DNA from: Desulfuromusa sp.
GTDB lineage: Bacteria > Desulfobacterota > Desulfuromonadia > Desulfuromonadales > Geopsychrobacteraceae
Assembly: GCA_016744675.1 (NCBI GenBank)
Contig: JADGDX010000002.1
Coordinates: forward strand, 1-57,228
Reading direction: 5' to 3'
DNA: 57,228 nucleotides
Shown: positions 1 through 8,601 of the stretch, piece after piece
Layout: each line of letters begins with the position of its first letter
How positions within the stretch are numbered: position 1 is the stretch's first letter
Made by a program: the position numbers and the translations under genes
Notes under the pieces: generated by a model
The model's database searches: none
Told to the model about the DNA's origin: nothing
What the model saw: only the letters and a program-made list of their open reading frames with translations

Positions 1-2
1 CT

Positions 3-1022
3 TCTATATTTAATTTACCAAATACAGATAAATTTCAATTAAACATTACCGAAGGTTTAGGCGCAGGTTTGCTTTACCCTAAAACAAACACAACACTTTT
101 AGGCAAAGAAAGATATGATGAATTTCATGTTTCTGGGAATGTCGACCTTTCGGTGGGTCACGTAACGTTCAATGGGTTCGTTGTTATCAAAGGTGACGTT
201 CTAGATGATTTCAATATCAGTGCCACTAAAGGAATTAATATTACTGGTGCTGTGGGAAGCTGTCAAATCAAGTCAGAAGGACCTGTGACCATTGGCACCA
301 TGACAGGGCGCGGAACCGGTTCTATTTTCTGTGAAGGAGACCTCAACGCTCGCTACCTCAACAATGTCAACGTTGAGTGTCAGGGGAATATAACAATTTC
401 TCACGAAGTACGAAATTCTGAGATTAAAGCAACGGGATATATAGACGTTTCAAAAGGGATGATTACAGGCGGCCATACGGTCGCACTGGAGGGGATCGAA
501 GCTAAAATTCTCGGTGCCAGAGCTGGAGTCAAAACACATATCAGATCAGGTGTTTATTTTCCAGAAGAAGACCGCTTGGAATTCTTAAAAACACAACTAA
601 AGAGCACTGGTCAGCAAACCACAAGAGTCAACGAAACAATCTTGACTATAGAAAAAAATCCTCTACAAAAAACACGAAAAGCACTTCAAGAAGCCATTGC
701 GCTTCGTCTAGAAATACTACAAAAACGGTCCAATAAACTGGCTACGGACCAAAAAGAGTTCTCAGAAGAACTTGATAATTTCGAAAGAGGAGAGCACCCG
801 ACAGCGAATCCAAAGATCAATGTTCTTAATATTGCGAAAGAAGGGGTCGTCATCCTTCTTGGTGAAACTCGGACAATATTGGAAAATGAAATCAATGGGC
901 CAACTTCAATTATTGAAAATTCCCAAAAAGGTGAAATTCGCCCGATCACCTACTCACCACTGGTCGTTATGGCCACCGATTTAGTTGAAGAGCCCCTGGA
1001 AGAGAAAAAGCTCCAAGCTTAA
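3..1022 (+). CDS. FapA/DUF342-family protein, 5' part outside window
   Basis: The reading frame is open to the left edge, so the true start lies upstream; about 339 residues are visible. The visible part begins in the repetitive right-handed beta-helix-like section typical of DUF342/FapA proteins, with repeated short strands such as VSGNVDLSVG, IKGDVLDD and INITGAVG, and a closing segment KGMITGGHTVALEGIEAKILG. A charged alpha-helical, probably coiled-coil stretch follows (about residues 190-260), then a short C-terminal beta region. FapA proteins are usually 450-650 residues, so roughly a third may be missing. The family is linked to polar flagellar placement and cell-surface polymers, but the function here is not shown. 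A TTG at 69 could start translation, but it sits within the domain and I think it unlikely. Confidence 0.75.
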   Translation, partial: SIFNLPNTDKFQLNITEGLGAGLLYPKTNTTLLGKERYDEFHVSGNVDLSVGHVTFNGFVVIKGDVLDDFNISATKGINITGAVGSCQIKSEGPVTIGTMTGRGTGSIFCEGDLNARYLNNVNVECQGNITISHEVRNSEIKATGYIDVSKGMITGGHTVALEGIEAKILGARAGVKTHIRSGVYFPEEDRLEFLKTQLKSTGQQTTRVNETILTIEKNPLQKTRKALQEAIALRLEILQKRSNKLATDQKEFSEELDNFERGEHPTANPKINVLNIAKEGVVILLGETRTILENEINGPTSIIENSQKGEIRPITYSPLVVMATDLVEEPLEEKKLQA

Positions 1023-1052
1023 TCTCAACATTCGACCCTTAATTGTCTCTTG

Positions 1053-2465
1053 CTATAGTATTCTTTGCTGAATTCGCCCAATGACCTTTGTTGCTGCCTG
1101 ATTAGCAGCGTTGACACAATCGTTTAATCCCACCCCATAAAAAGAATTTCCTGTCAGGATCAGGTCGGGACAATTTTGCAGAGAGCCTTCCAATTCCAAC
1201 AGACGTTGCCCATGGCCTCGAGTATACTGCGGAATAGCGTGACGATGGCGAAAGATCTTCACAAACTCGGGTTCGCAGTCAATCCCCATAATCTGCTTCA
1301 AATCTTTCATCGTCCGACTTTTCACTTCTTCTTCAGACAGATCAATAGCTGCAGAATTAGCTGCCCCACCCATCATTGAGCGCAACAGAACCATCCCCTC
1401 TGGGGCACGGTCAGAAAAAATACTTGAATCCCAAAGAGTTCCAAGAGTGTCACATCCTTCGGCCTTAGGAATTAAATAGCCGAAGCCATTAAGATCAAAC
1501 TGTATTCGTTCTTTCTGGTATCCAAAACAGACAACATTCATCGTTGCATATGGAATTTGACGGAGGATGGATGAACTATTTTCATTCAGTTCATCAAGCA
1601 TATCAGCAACAGCAAAGGCCGGCGCTGCCGTCACAACGATATCTGCATCGAGTTGTTGTCCCTCCTCAAGATGGAGAGAAAAGCTATCTTTCTTTTGCTC
1701 AACTTTCTGTACACCTTGCCCACTGAGAATTCCCCCTGAGATCCCGGCAGCAATTCCATCCGTTAATTCTTGAATTCCTCCACGAAAAGAGGTCAACACC
1801 CCTCCTGGCCCAGCAGCACTCGCAACAGCTTTTCCTGCCTTAATATCAGCGCGCTTCTTTTTGGCCAACATCAGCATGGCTCTGATCAATCCACCATACT
1901 GTTGTTCCAGTTCGTAGATCCGAGGAAAACAGCTTTTCAGGCTCATCGTTTCGGGATTCCCCGCAAAAATGCCTGAGACCATCGGGGAAATCAATTTATT
2001 GAGAGCTTCATCCCCTAGACGTCGCCGTCCAAATTCAGCAAGAGTTTCATCACCTCCTGGCTGACGCTTCGGGACAACCATTTCACCAGCAAGTCGAAAT
2101 TTCCCCGGCCAAGAAATCAGTTTTGACTTAAGAAAAGCAGGGCCATTTTCAGGCATCTGGTGAAGAATTTTTTCAGAATAGATAAATCTTTTGCGTGCAT
2201 TGTCATCTGACCGTAGAAGCTGCGGATCAATTTTGAGTTGGCGGCACAAATCCAGAGTCATGGGCTTATTGTCGAGAAATCCATTTGGACCCCATTCGCA
2301 GAGGAAACCGTCTTCCTGAACGGAGAGAATCTTCCCTCCAATCCTAGATTCTTTTTCAACGACAAAAGTTTCAACATCAAGACCAGCTTGCTTTGCCTGT
2401 TGCTCAATGGCATAAGACGTAGCCAATCCAGAAATTCCAGCGCCAATGATAGCAATACGGGTCAT
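1053..2465 (-). CDS. hemG: Protoporphyrinogen oxidase, FAD-dependent HemG/HemY type
   Basis: This gene encodes 470 residues, the usual length for the FAD-dependent oxidase that converts protoporphyrinogen IX to protoporphyrin IX, the penultimate step of classical heme synthesis. The N-terminus carries the dinucleotide-binding motif GAGISGLATSYAIE (residues 8-21), then the family signature around GGKILSVQEDGFLCEWGPNGFLDN. A C-terminal FAD contact is seen in LILTGNSFYGVGLNDCVNAA. The ATG at 2465 is preceded by AGGAG at 7-8 bases. It faces away from the J-domain gene, and each has its own promoter in the shared gap. hemH, hemE and ahbD lie on the same strand further right but are separated by plus-strand genes, so hemG is its own transcription unit. 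The family is often called oxygen-dependent, which is notable in a presumed anaerobe. Confidence 0.92.
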   Translation of the reverse strand: MTRIAIIGAGISGLATSYAIEQQAKQAGLDVETFVVEKESRIGGKILSVQEDGFLCEWGPNGFLDNKPMTLDLCRQLKIDPQLLRSDDNARKRFIYSEKILHQMPENGPAFLKSKLISWPGKFRLAGEMVVPKRQPGGDETLAEFGRRRLGDEALNKLISPMVSGIFAGNPETMSLKSCFPRIYELEQQYGGLIRAMLMLAKKKRADIKAGKAVASAAGPGGVLTSFRGGIQELTDGIAAGISGGILSGQGVQKVEQKKDSFSLHLEEGQQLDADIVVTAAPAFAVADMLDELNENSSSILRQIPYATMNVVCFGYQKERIQFDLNGFGYLIPKAEGCDTLGTLWDSSIFSDRAPEGMVLLRSMMGGAANSAAIDLSEEEVKSRTMKDLKQIMGIDCEPEFVKIFRHRHAIPQYTRGHGQRLLELEGSLQNCPDLILTGNSFYGVGLNDCVNAANQAATKVIGRIQQRIL

Positions 2466-2508
2466 GAGGACTCCTAAAAAAAGTAAAATAGTAGGAAATT
2501 ATTATTTC

Positions 2509-2537
2509 ATCGTAGCCTGTCACTCAGATCAGGTCAA
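2509..2537 (-). promoter_or_regulatory. Putative sigma-70 promoter for hemG
   Basis: Read on the minus strand, TTGACC (-35, 2537-2532) is followed after 17 bases by TACGAT (-10, 2514-2509). The matches to consensus are 5/6 and 4/6. It lies about 45 bases upstream of the hemG start codon. Called by inspection only. Confidence 0.5.
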
Positions 2538-2564
2538 GATGGTGAATTTACAGTCCAGTTCTTC

Positions 2565-2593
2565 TTGACGCTGTTCAAAACGGCTCCTATAGT
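2565..2593 (+). promoter_or_regulatory. Strong sigma-70 promoter for the J-domain gene
   Basis: TTGACG (2565-2570), a 17-base spacer and TATAGT (2588-2593) match the consensus 5/6 each. Transcription would begin near 2600, leaving a leader of about 30 bases before the ribosome-binding site GGAGGA and the ATG at 2631. The promoter rules out the upstream in-frame ATG at 2565, which lies inside the -35 element. No CIRCE-type repeat is visible. Confidence 0.7.
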
Positions 2594-2630
2594 AGGAACC
2601 TCACTAAGCAAAATGGAGGAACATAACAAC

Positions 2631-3518
2631 ATGGCAAAAGATTATTATTCCGTACTCGGTGTTGAACGAAACGACGATGCGGCAACCATAAAAAAAGCTT
2701 ACCGAAAACTCGCACAAAAGTACCATCCCGACAAAAACCCCGGAGATACCAACGCTGAAGAGAAATTCAAGCAGATCACTGAAGCCTATGCCGTTTTATC
2801 TGACAAAGAAAAACGACAACAGTATGACCAATATGGCGATGCTGGTTTCCATCAACGCTTCAGCCAGGAAGATATTTTCCGCAATATGAATATGGGTGAT
2901 ATCTTTGGCGGCTTCGGTGGCGGCACGCAAGGCGGGGAAGATATTTTTAGCCAATTATTTGGAGGGGGTGGCCGAGGACGTTCTCCAAGGCCTCCGGCAA
3001 AAGGGCAAGACTTTTCAATGCAAATTAGCATCCCATTTCGATTGGCCGTACAGGGGGGCGAAAGACGTATAGACTATCGTAATGAGGGAAAAGTTGAACA
3101 GATCAAAGTCAGGATCCCGCCGGGGATAGAAAAAGGCAGCAAATTACGCGTTTCGGGAAAAGGGGGCCCTAACCCGAGTGGAGGAGCCCCGGGAGATTTA
3201 TATCTGCAAGTTGATATCGAACCCGATCCAATTTTTGCCCGTGATGGAAATGATCTCTTGGTTAAAGCTGAGATTCCTTACAGTGGCATCTGCCTAGGAA
3301 CCTCTATTGAAGTCCCGACCCTCGACACCCCTAAGCGTGTCAAGGTTCCTGCTGGGATGCAACCCGGTCAAAAAATAAGATTACGAGGCTATGGAGTCGC
3401 TGCTTCGGGAAAAAGGCCTGCAGGTGACCTCTATGCACTCATTGAGGTTCTCGTTCCCACCAACCTTAATGCAGAGCAAAAAGAGTTGTTGGAACAACTT
3501 AAAGCTGTCGATCTTTAA
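2631..3518 (+). CDS. DnaJ-class (CbpA-type) co-chaperone without zinc finger
   Basis: The product is 295 residues and stimulates Hsp70 (DnaK) ATP hydrolysis and delivers substrates. Residues 1-70 form a J domain beginning [10 protein letters not shown], with the essential HPD tripeptide at about residue 34. A Gly/Phe-rich linker follows (about 85-125: [20 protein letters not shown]). The C-terminal half has two beta-sandwich substrate-binding repeats. The four CxxCxGxG zinc-finger repeats of true DnaJ are absent, so this is the CbpA/type II class. The start at 2631 was chosen because GGAGGA lies 10 bases upstream and a strong promoter covers the longer alternative. It stands alone as a plus-strand unit beside hemG. 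Confidence 0.9.
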   Translation: MAKDYYSVLGVERNDDAATIKKAYRKLAQKYHPDKNPGDTNAEEKFKQITEAYAVLSDKEKRQQYDQYGDAGFHQRFSQEDIFRNMNMGDIFGGFGGGTQGGEDIFSQLFGGGGRGRSPRPPAKGQDFSMQISIPFRLAVQGGERRIDYRNEGKVEQIKVRIPPGIEKGSKLRVSGKGGPNPSGGAPGDLYLQVDIEPDPIFARDGNDLLVKAEIPYSGICLGTSIEVPTLDTPKRVKVPAGMQPGQKIRLRGYGVAASGKRPAGDLYALIEVLVPTNLNAEQKELLEQLKAVDL

Positions 3519-3536
3519 GAAAAGAATCTTATCAGC

Positions 3537-3566
3537 TTGCGGACAAATCGTAAGACAAGCTATAAT
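3537..3566 (+). promoter_or_regulatory. Putative promoter for the lipoprotein-resB-ccsA unit
   Basis: A perfect -10 hexamer TATAAT (3561-3566) lies 18 bases after TTGCGG (3537-3542), a weak -35. It sits 50 bases before the start of the Cys-rich small protein gene and just after the J-domain gene ends. Confidence 0.45.
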
Positions 3567-3617
3567 GCCGCGATTAAGCGAGATAAGATGTTAGTGGAAT
3601 CAGTAGAAACGTAAAGG

Positions 3618-4055
3618 ATGGCAGTGGCAAAAAAGAATCTCCATAATAACTATCGGCTGATCTTTTTCCTAGTGGGCTTCCTCATTTTTTGTGGAGGAAT
3701 CCAATCTGTCAGCGGTTGCCTACTACCAGAGGATAGGGTCTATAATTCTGAGATCAGGGTTGATAGTTGTCACCTGATTATCAGCCAAAAAGAAGTCCCC
3801 CCATGTTGTCAAATTGAAGCCTGCCATAAATCCACACCAGTGCAACGTGACTTGGGTGGGCCAGAATATCACAATCAATTTAAAGATTCACATTCACTGG
3901 TTTACGAACCACGCCCACTGAACCCTCAAGTCCGGGCTGGCAAACCATTCATAACAAACTATTCAATTTTGCCCCATTTTTCCTCCCTGGAGAAATCATC
4001 TCTAGTTCCCCGGCAATCCCTTTACAGCCTGCGCACTATTGTTCTTCTAAATTAA
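3618..4055 (+). CDS. Cys-rich putative lipoprotein of unknown function
   Basis: I do not recognise a named family for this 145-residue protein. The N-terminus has basic residues, a hydrophobic stretch (about 14-30, LIFFLVGFLIFCGGI) and then VSGC, which fits a lipobox (V-S-G-C), so the mature protein would start at Cys34 and be anchored to a membrane facing the periplasm. The mature part is small, has further cysteines (a DSCH and a PPCCQ...EACH stretch) and no other hydrophobic segment, which suggests an exported metal- or heme-handling or redox role, but this is inference. A GTG two codons downstream (3624) fits the ribosome-binding site AAAGG slightly better than the ATG at 3618. It precedes resB-ccsA on the same strand by about 100 bases and may share their promoter. 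Confidence 0.6.
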   Translation: MAVAKKNLHNNYRLIFFLVGFLIFCGGIQSVSGCLLPEDRVYNSEIRVDSCHLIISQKEVPPCCQIEACHKSTPVQRDLGGPEYHNQFKDSHSLVYEPRPLNPQVRAGKPFITNYSILPHFSSLEKSSLVPRQSLYSLRTIVLLN

Positions 4056-4081
4056 AAACCTCCCCATTCCTTCGGATAATG

Positions 4082-4102
4082 ACAGTCAGTTTTATTGACT
4101 GT
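4082..4102 (+). promoter_or_regulatory. Inverted repeat upstream of resB
   Basis: ACAGTCA (4082-4088), a 7-base loop and TGACTGT (4096-4102) form a perfect 7-bp inverted repeat. No T-run follows, so it is more likely an operator or an mRNA hairpin than a terminator. It ends about 50 bases before the preferred resB start. Confidence 0.4.
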
Positions 4103-4154
4103 GAAAACCTATTTGCCATTTGTTCTGGCAGACTGCTATGAGGAGATTATTGCC

Positions 4155-5537
4155 TTGGCTGAAACAAAAAAAACTTTTATCGATAGTACTTGGGACTTCC
4201 TCTGTTCCTTGAAGCTGGCCATCATTCTGGTCCTGCTCCTTGCATTGACCTCTATTATCGGAACGATCATTTTGCAGAATGGATCTGCGGCTGATTATAT
4301 CCGTGAGTATGGTCAATCAAACTATGAATTATTCAAAAAACTTCAATTTATCGATATGTACCACTCAAGTTGGTTTATCGGTATTCTTGGCCTGTTCAGT
4401 GTGAACCTAATTTGCTGTTCAATAAAAAACTTCCCCAGGGTTTGGCGATTTGTCAAACAACCAACGCTCGTTGCTAGCTCAGGTGTTTTTAAAGGATCTG
4501 CGAATCGAGCTGAATTCAGCTGTAAAGAGACGAAGCACCAAGCAGCTGAACAGATATCGGAGCTTTTGAAAAAAGAGTTTGCAAAACCCGTCCTGACAGA
4601 AAAGGATGACAAGCTCTATCTCTTTGCTCAAAAAGGGATCTACTCGCGATTCGGTGCCTATATTACTCACCTGTCGATTCTGATTATCATGGCCGGAGCA
4701 GTCATAGGCAATGTCTGGGGGTACAAAGCCTTTGTTAACATTGCGGAAGGAACCTCCACCAATCAGGTCAGACCTCGCAACGGTACGCAACCCATCGACC
4801 TTGGTTTTACTGTCCGCTGTGATGATTTCGATGTCAGTTATTATGAAAACAGTAACCGCCCTAAAGATTACAACAGTGACTTGGTGATACTTGAAGACGG
4901 CAAAGAGATTGTCCACAAACGAATTGAAGTCAACGACCCACTAACGTATAAGGGGATCAAATTTTACCAATCCAGCTATGGATCTGCGGGCAACCCTTTC
5001 TTCAAGGTCAAAATCACAGAAAACAAAACTGGAAAAGTGATTGAACGTAAAGCCCACCAAGGAAAACACATCCAGCTTCCTGGCGGTTATGCTTTTGCCG
5101 TTACAAATTTCACCACCAGTGATCGTAATTTTGGCCCGGCAATGCAGCTTCATGTCAACACTCCTGACGGAGAACACGGAGCACCGTTTATTGTCTGGCA
5201 AAATCATCCTCAAATGGACGTTAAACGCGGGGGCGTATTCAGCTTTGCCCTGTTAGGCCATGACCAACCCTACTACACTGGTCTTCAGGTCGCTAAAGAT
5301 CCCGGTGTCAATATTGTCTGGGCAGGGTGCTTCTTGATCGTATTTGGCTCACTGACAGCCTTTTTCTTCTCTCACAAACGTATTTGGGTCTGCCTGGAAG
5401 ATAATGGCAAGAAAACCAAAGTTCTTCTCGCAGGAAATGCCCATCGGAATCAACCCGGTTTCTCTCTTGCTTTTGATGATTTACAACAGCAAATTGAGGA
5501 CGCGACTAAAAACACATCCCAAAAGAAGGAGGGATAA
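4155..5537 (+). CDS. resB: Cytochrome c biogenesis protein ResB (Ccs1)
   Basis: ResB works with CcsA in system II cytochrome c maturation, carrying heme across the inner membrane and presenting it to reduced CxxCH motifs of apocytochromes. From the TTG at 4155 the protein is 460 residues. Membrane helices are visible near residues 18-40 (LAIILVLLLALTSIIGTIIL), 75-95, 170-190 (HLSILIIMAGAVIGNVWG, with the conserved His) and 410-430 near the end. A large periplasmic domain lies between helices three and four, as in the family. TTG 4155 was chosen because GAGGAG lies 9 bases upstream; the longer TTG frame from 4095 begins inside an inverted repeat and lacks a ribosome-binding site. The gene is 3 bases from ccsA, so the two are an operon. 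Confidence 0.9.
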   Translation: MAETKKTFIDSTWDFLCSLKLAIILVLLLALTSIIGTIILQNGSAADYIREYGQSNYELFKKLQFIDMYHSSWFIGILGLFSVNLICCSIKNFPRVWRFVKQPTLVASSGVFKGSANRAEFSCKETKHQAAEQISELLKKEFAKPVLTEKDDKLYLFAQKGIYSRFGAYITHLSILIIMAGAVIGNVWGYKAFVNIAEGTSTNQVRPRNGTQPIDLGFTVRCDDFDVSYYENSNRPKDYNSDLVILEDGKEIVHKRIEVNDPLTYKGIKFYQSSYGSAGNPFFKVKITENKTGKVIERKAHQGKHIQLPGGYAFAVTNFTTSDRNFGPAMQLHVNTPDGEHGAPFIVWQNHPQMDVKRGGVFSFALLGHDQPYYTGLQVAKDPGVNIVWAGCFLIVFGSLTAFFFSHKRIWVCLEDNGKKTKVLLAGNAHRNQPGFSLAFDDLQQQIEDATKNTSQKKEG

Positions 5538-5540
5538 CTC

Positions 5541-6401
5541 ATGGATAGTGGACAATTATTCAATTTAACGACCATCGCCTACTTTGCTGCAATGGTTCTT
5601 TTCTTCGCCTTCATTGCAACAAAGAACAATACCGTCGCACTGACAGCAACATTAAGTTCATTGGCAGGCTTCGTGATCCAAACTGTTGCCTTAGGAATGC
5701 GTTGGTACGAGTCATACCAAATTCTTGGTGTGGATGGCCGTGCCCCACTGACCAACCTATACGAATCGGTTGTGTTTTTTGCTTGGTCGATCTTGCTTAT
5801 CTACCTGCTCATGGATTGGAAGTACAAACAACGGACCATTGGCGCATTCGTCCTTCCGATCGCCCTGTTTAGTATGCTTTGGGCTCAAATGAGCCTACAC
5901 TCTTCCATTGATCCGCTAGTCCCGGCACTGCAGAGCAACTGGTTGACCTACCATGTCATTACTTGCTTTCTCGGCTATGCCGGCTTTGCTTTTGCATTTG
6001 GCGTTTCGATCATGTACCTGATGAAAATTGGTAAAGAGGAAAAACACCAGGGAGATGCCCCTATGAAAGGAATCCTTGGACTGTTTCCTCCCACCAGGGT
6101 CCTTGATGACATGAACTATAAAGCCATCATGATTGGTTTTCCATTACTGACACTGGGGATTGTAACCGGAGCAGCATGGGCCTACTACGCCTGGGGAACC
6201 TACTGGAGCTGGGACCCGAAAGAAACTTGGAGCCTGATTGTCTGGTTCCTTTATGCCGCATTTCTTCATGCCCGTTTCACACGTGGCTGGGTCGGTCGCC
6301 GAGCTGCCTGGCTCTCCATTATAGGCTTTGCCGCAACGGTCTTCTGCTATCTTGGTGTCAATCTCGTTCTCTCTGGACTCCATTCATACGGAAGTGGTTA
6401 A
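5541..6401 (+). CDS. ccsA: Cytochrome c assembly protein CcsA (WWD domain)
   Basis: This 286-residue polytopic membrane protein is the heme-handling partner of ResB in system II. Some annotations call it CcsB. It has about eight hydrophobic segments and the diagnostic tryptophan-rich motif WGTYWSWDPKETWS (about residues 218-231), the WWD domain that binds heme at the periplasmic face. Histidines flanking this motif (for example in YHVITCFLGY and FLHARF, and near the C-terminal SGLHSYG) are candidate axial ligands. The ATG is 3 bases after the resB stop with GGAGGG just upstream. A strong hairpin terminator follows the gene and closes the unit. Confidence 0.93.
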   Translation: MDSGQLFNLTTIAYFAAMVLFFAFIATKNNTVALTATLSSLAGFVIQTVALGMRWYESYQILGVDGRAPLTNLYESVVFFAWSILLIYLLMDWKYKQRTIGAFVLPIALFSMLWAQMSLHSSIDPLVPALQSNWLTYHVITCFLGYAGFAFAFGVSIMYLMKIGKEEKHQGDAPMKGILGLFPPTRVLDDMNYKAIMIGFPLLTLGIVTGAAWAYYAWGTYWSWDPKETWSLIVWFLYAAFLHARFTRGWVGRRAAWLSIIGFAATVFCYLGVNLVLSGLHSYGSG

Positions 6402-6422
6402 AACTTCCTGAAGTTAATACAT

Positions 6423-6459
6423 AAAAAAAGGGTGTTCCTCAGTGGAACACCCTTTTTTT
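6423..6459. terminator. Bidirectional intrinsic terminator (ccsA / hemH)
   Basis: A 9-bp GC-rich stem, GGGTGTTCC (6430-6438) and GGAACACCC (6444-6452), has a 5-base loop. It is preceded by seven A (6423-6429) and followed by seven T (6453-6459), so it can end transcripts from both the plus-strand ccsA and the minus-strand hemH. Confidence 0.93.
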
Positions 6460-6492
6460 ATGCGATAAACCTGTGTATTTTTCAGCGCAAAC

Positions 6493-7464
6493 CTAAACGT
6501 GACACCGCTCACGAACTAAAGCAGCAAGAGCATCAAGGAAATCACCCTCATCGTTCAAGGATGGTGCACGATGGAAATTTACCAAACCTAAACTGGTTGC
6601 GAGGCCACGGTATTCGACATCAATCTCTTCGAGAGTTTCGATATGATCGGACACAAAAGAAATAGGAACCATCAGAACGGCACGGTGTCCAGCAGCAGAT
6701 AACTCCTGCAAGACTTCTTCGGTTCCAGGCTCCATCCATTTTACTGGCCCACTGCGACTTTGATAAGAAATTGACCAGTCGTAATGACCAACCCGCTGCA
6801 TCACTCCCTGGACAGTCTCTTCAACTTGCTGTCGGTAGGGATCACCTCGATCGATGAATTTTTGGGGTAAAGCATGGGCAGAAAATAGAATTTGAACCTC
6901 ATCACGCATCAAATCATGATAATTATCCAACCCCTCATTGATTCGATTTGCTAGAGCATCCAGATAGTTTGGCCAGTCATACCAATCTTCTATCAACTGA
7001 TATTCCAGTTTTGGGTAAACCGTGATGGTAGCACGCTTGAAATCGTTGATACTGCTGCCGGTCGTCGCACCGGTATAATGCGGATACATTGAGACAACGA
7101 TTGCAGATTCAATCCCTTCTGCTTTAATTTCAGCAAGAACCTGTTCTGCGCGTGGCTTCCAGTAACGCATAATCACATAAGGCTTAAAGTTGCTACCTAA
7201 GCGTTGCGCGGTTCCCGCTACCTGCTTCTGTGTCCATTCTAGCAATGGGGATTTCCCACCGATCATCCGATAGTTCTCAACCACCTTTTTTGCCCGAAAA
7301 TGGGAAATCAACCGAGCAAAAGGCTTCTGCAGTAAAGCTCCAGCCGGTAACTGGATTAGTTCTCGATCAGAAAACAGATTATAGAGAAAAGGCTCCACGG
7401 CATCCAAAGAATCGGGGCCGCCCATATTGAGAAAGATGAGTGCAGTTGGTTTTCTATGTGGCAT
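6493..7464 (-). CDS. hemH: Ferrochelatase
   Basis: The enzyme inserts ferrous iron into the porphyrin macrocycle. The 323-residue length is normal for bacterial ferrochelatases. The N-terminal signature LIFLNMGGPDSL is present, as are YPHYTGATTGSS, the catalytic histidine in FSAHALPQKFIDRGDPY (about residue 195), and the conserved glutamate region in VPISFVSDHIETLEEID. The ATG at 7464 has AGAGG 7 bases upstream. It lies downstream of hemE on the same strand, but an intrinsic terminator sits in the 64-base gap, so read-through is probably partial. If the neighbouring AhbD-like enzyme is active, the physiological substrate could be coproporphyrin rather than protoporphyrin; the sequence alone does not settle this. 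Confidence 0.94.
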   Translation of the reverse strand: MPHRKPTALIFLNMGGPDSLDAVEPFLYNLFSDRELIQLPAGALLQKPFARLISHFRAKKVVENYRMIGGKSPLLEWTQKQVAGTAQRLGSNFKPYVIMRYWKPRAEQVLAEIKAEGIESAIVVSMYPHYTGATTGSSINDFKRATITVYPKLEYQLIEDWYDWPNYLDALANRINEGLDNYHDLMRDEVQILFSAHALPQKFIDRGDPYRQQVEETVQGVMQRVGHYDWSISYQSRSGPVKWMEPGTEEVLQELSAAGHRAVLMVPISFVSDHIETLEEIDVEYRGLATSLGLVNFHRAPSLNDEGDFLDALAALVRERCHV

Positions 7465-7483
7465 CTACTTTCCTCTGCAAATG

Positions 7484-7515
7484 AAAAAAGAGGGCAGAAA
7501 CAATATCCGCCCTCT
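7484..7515 (-). terminator. Intrinsic terminator between hemE and hemH
   Basis: On the minus strand, AGAGGGC (7515-7509), a 13-base loop and GCCCTCT (7495-7489) are followed by a T-run (7489-7484). It would stop or thin out hemE transcripts before hemH. Confidence 0.65.
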
Positions 7516-7528
7516 CGTATAAATCAGC

Positions 7529-8566
7529 TTATTTCTGGCTGAGTCGATGGACACATTCAACCATATGAATTGCACTTTCCGGAGGAACCGTTGGTAGAAT
7601 TCCATGCCCCAGATTAAAAATGAACCCCGGCCGGCCGGCATTTTCATCAAGTATCCTTTGGACTTCCCGCTCAATATAAGGCTTTGGTGCATAGAGGACG
7701 GTGGGGTCCAGATTCCCTTGAACAGCGACATCAGGACCAAGAATGTCCCGAGCTTTCCCAAGGTTCACATGCCAGTCCAAACCAAGAACATCGGCACCTG
7801 CCTGCTTCACCAGATCGAGCATGCCACCGCCACCTTTAACAAAATAAATCACTGGAACTCCAGTACGATTTAATCCATCAATCAACTGCTTGACGTATGG
7901 AAGGATGTAACGCTCATAGTCGTGTGGTGCCAACAAACCACCCCAAGTATCAAAAATTTGAATTGCTTGAGCGCCGGCCTCGATTTGCATATTCAGATAG
8001 CGCCGATCCATTTCGGTAATTTTCTTCATCAGCGTATCGAAAAGAGGGAAATCGGAGTACATCATCTGCTTGAGACTGGCAAAATCTTTACTCCCCTTAC
8101 CTTCGACCATGTAGCAAGCCAAAGTAAACGGAGCACCACCAAAGCCAATCAGAGGAACACGTCCTTCAAATGCGACACGCAAGCGCTTTATGATTGCGGG
8201 GACATAAGAGACGGCCTCAGCCATATTTTCAGGGACAACAAGAGCATCGACATCTGCTGCAGTACGAATCGGATCCTCAAAAACTGGGCCAGGAACAAAA
8301 TCAAGCTTCATTCCCATCGGCTCAATCGGGGTCAGTATATCGGAAAACAAAATAGCCGCATCGGCATCAAGAATATCAATGGGCTGAATCGTCACTTCCG
8401 CAGCACGAGCAGGATCTTTACACAAGTCAAGAAATGTCCCACCTCCCTGAGCCCGAACATCTTTGTAGCATTGAAGATAGCGTCCAGCCTGCCGCATCAA
8501 CCAAACCGGCACACGATCAACAGGTTGTCCCCAACAGGCTTTTATAAAATCATATTCGGTGGTCAT
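7529..8566 (-). CDS. hemE: Uroporphyrinogen decarboxylase
   Basis: HemE removes four carboxylates from uroporphyrinogen III to give coproporphyrinogen III. The protein is 345 residues from the chosen start. The family signature PVWLMRQAGRYL (residues 20-31, with the substrate-binding arginines) is followed by the conserved Asp in AAILFSDILTPIEPMG, by GFGGAPFTLACYMVEG, and by FNLGHGILP near the C-terminus. The start at 8566 was preferred to an upstream in-frame ATG because it gives the usual N-terminus and has AGGAG about 10 bases upstream. It follows ahbD by 97 bases on the same strand; two hairpins lie in that gap. Confidence 0.95.
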   Translation of the reverse strand: MTTEYDFIKACWGQPVDRVPVWLMRQAGRYLQCYKDVRAQGGGTFLDLCKDPARAAEVTIQPIDILDADAAILFSDILTPIEPMGMKLDFVPGPVFEDPIRTAADVDALVVPENMAEAVSYVPAIIKRLRVAFEGRVPLIGFGGAPFTLACYMVEGKGSKDFASLKQMMYSDFPLFDTLMKKITEMDRRYLNMQIEAGAQAIQIFDTWGGLLAPHDYERYILPYVKQLIDGLNRTGVPVIYFVKGGGGMLDLVKQAGADVLGLDWHVNLGKARDILGPDVAVQGNLDPTVLYAPKPYIEREVQRILDENAGRPGFIFNLGHGILPTVPPESAIHMVECVHRLSQK

Positions 8567-8601
8567 TGTTTTTAGTCTCCTGTTCAAATCTATATATTGA
8601 A

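Noticed and set aside
2565..2630. N-terminal extension of the J-domain protein
   Set aside because: The upstream ATG is inside a strong -35 element; the ATG at 2631 has a good ribosome-binding site and gives the standard J-domain start.
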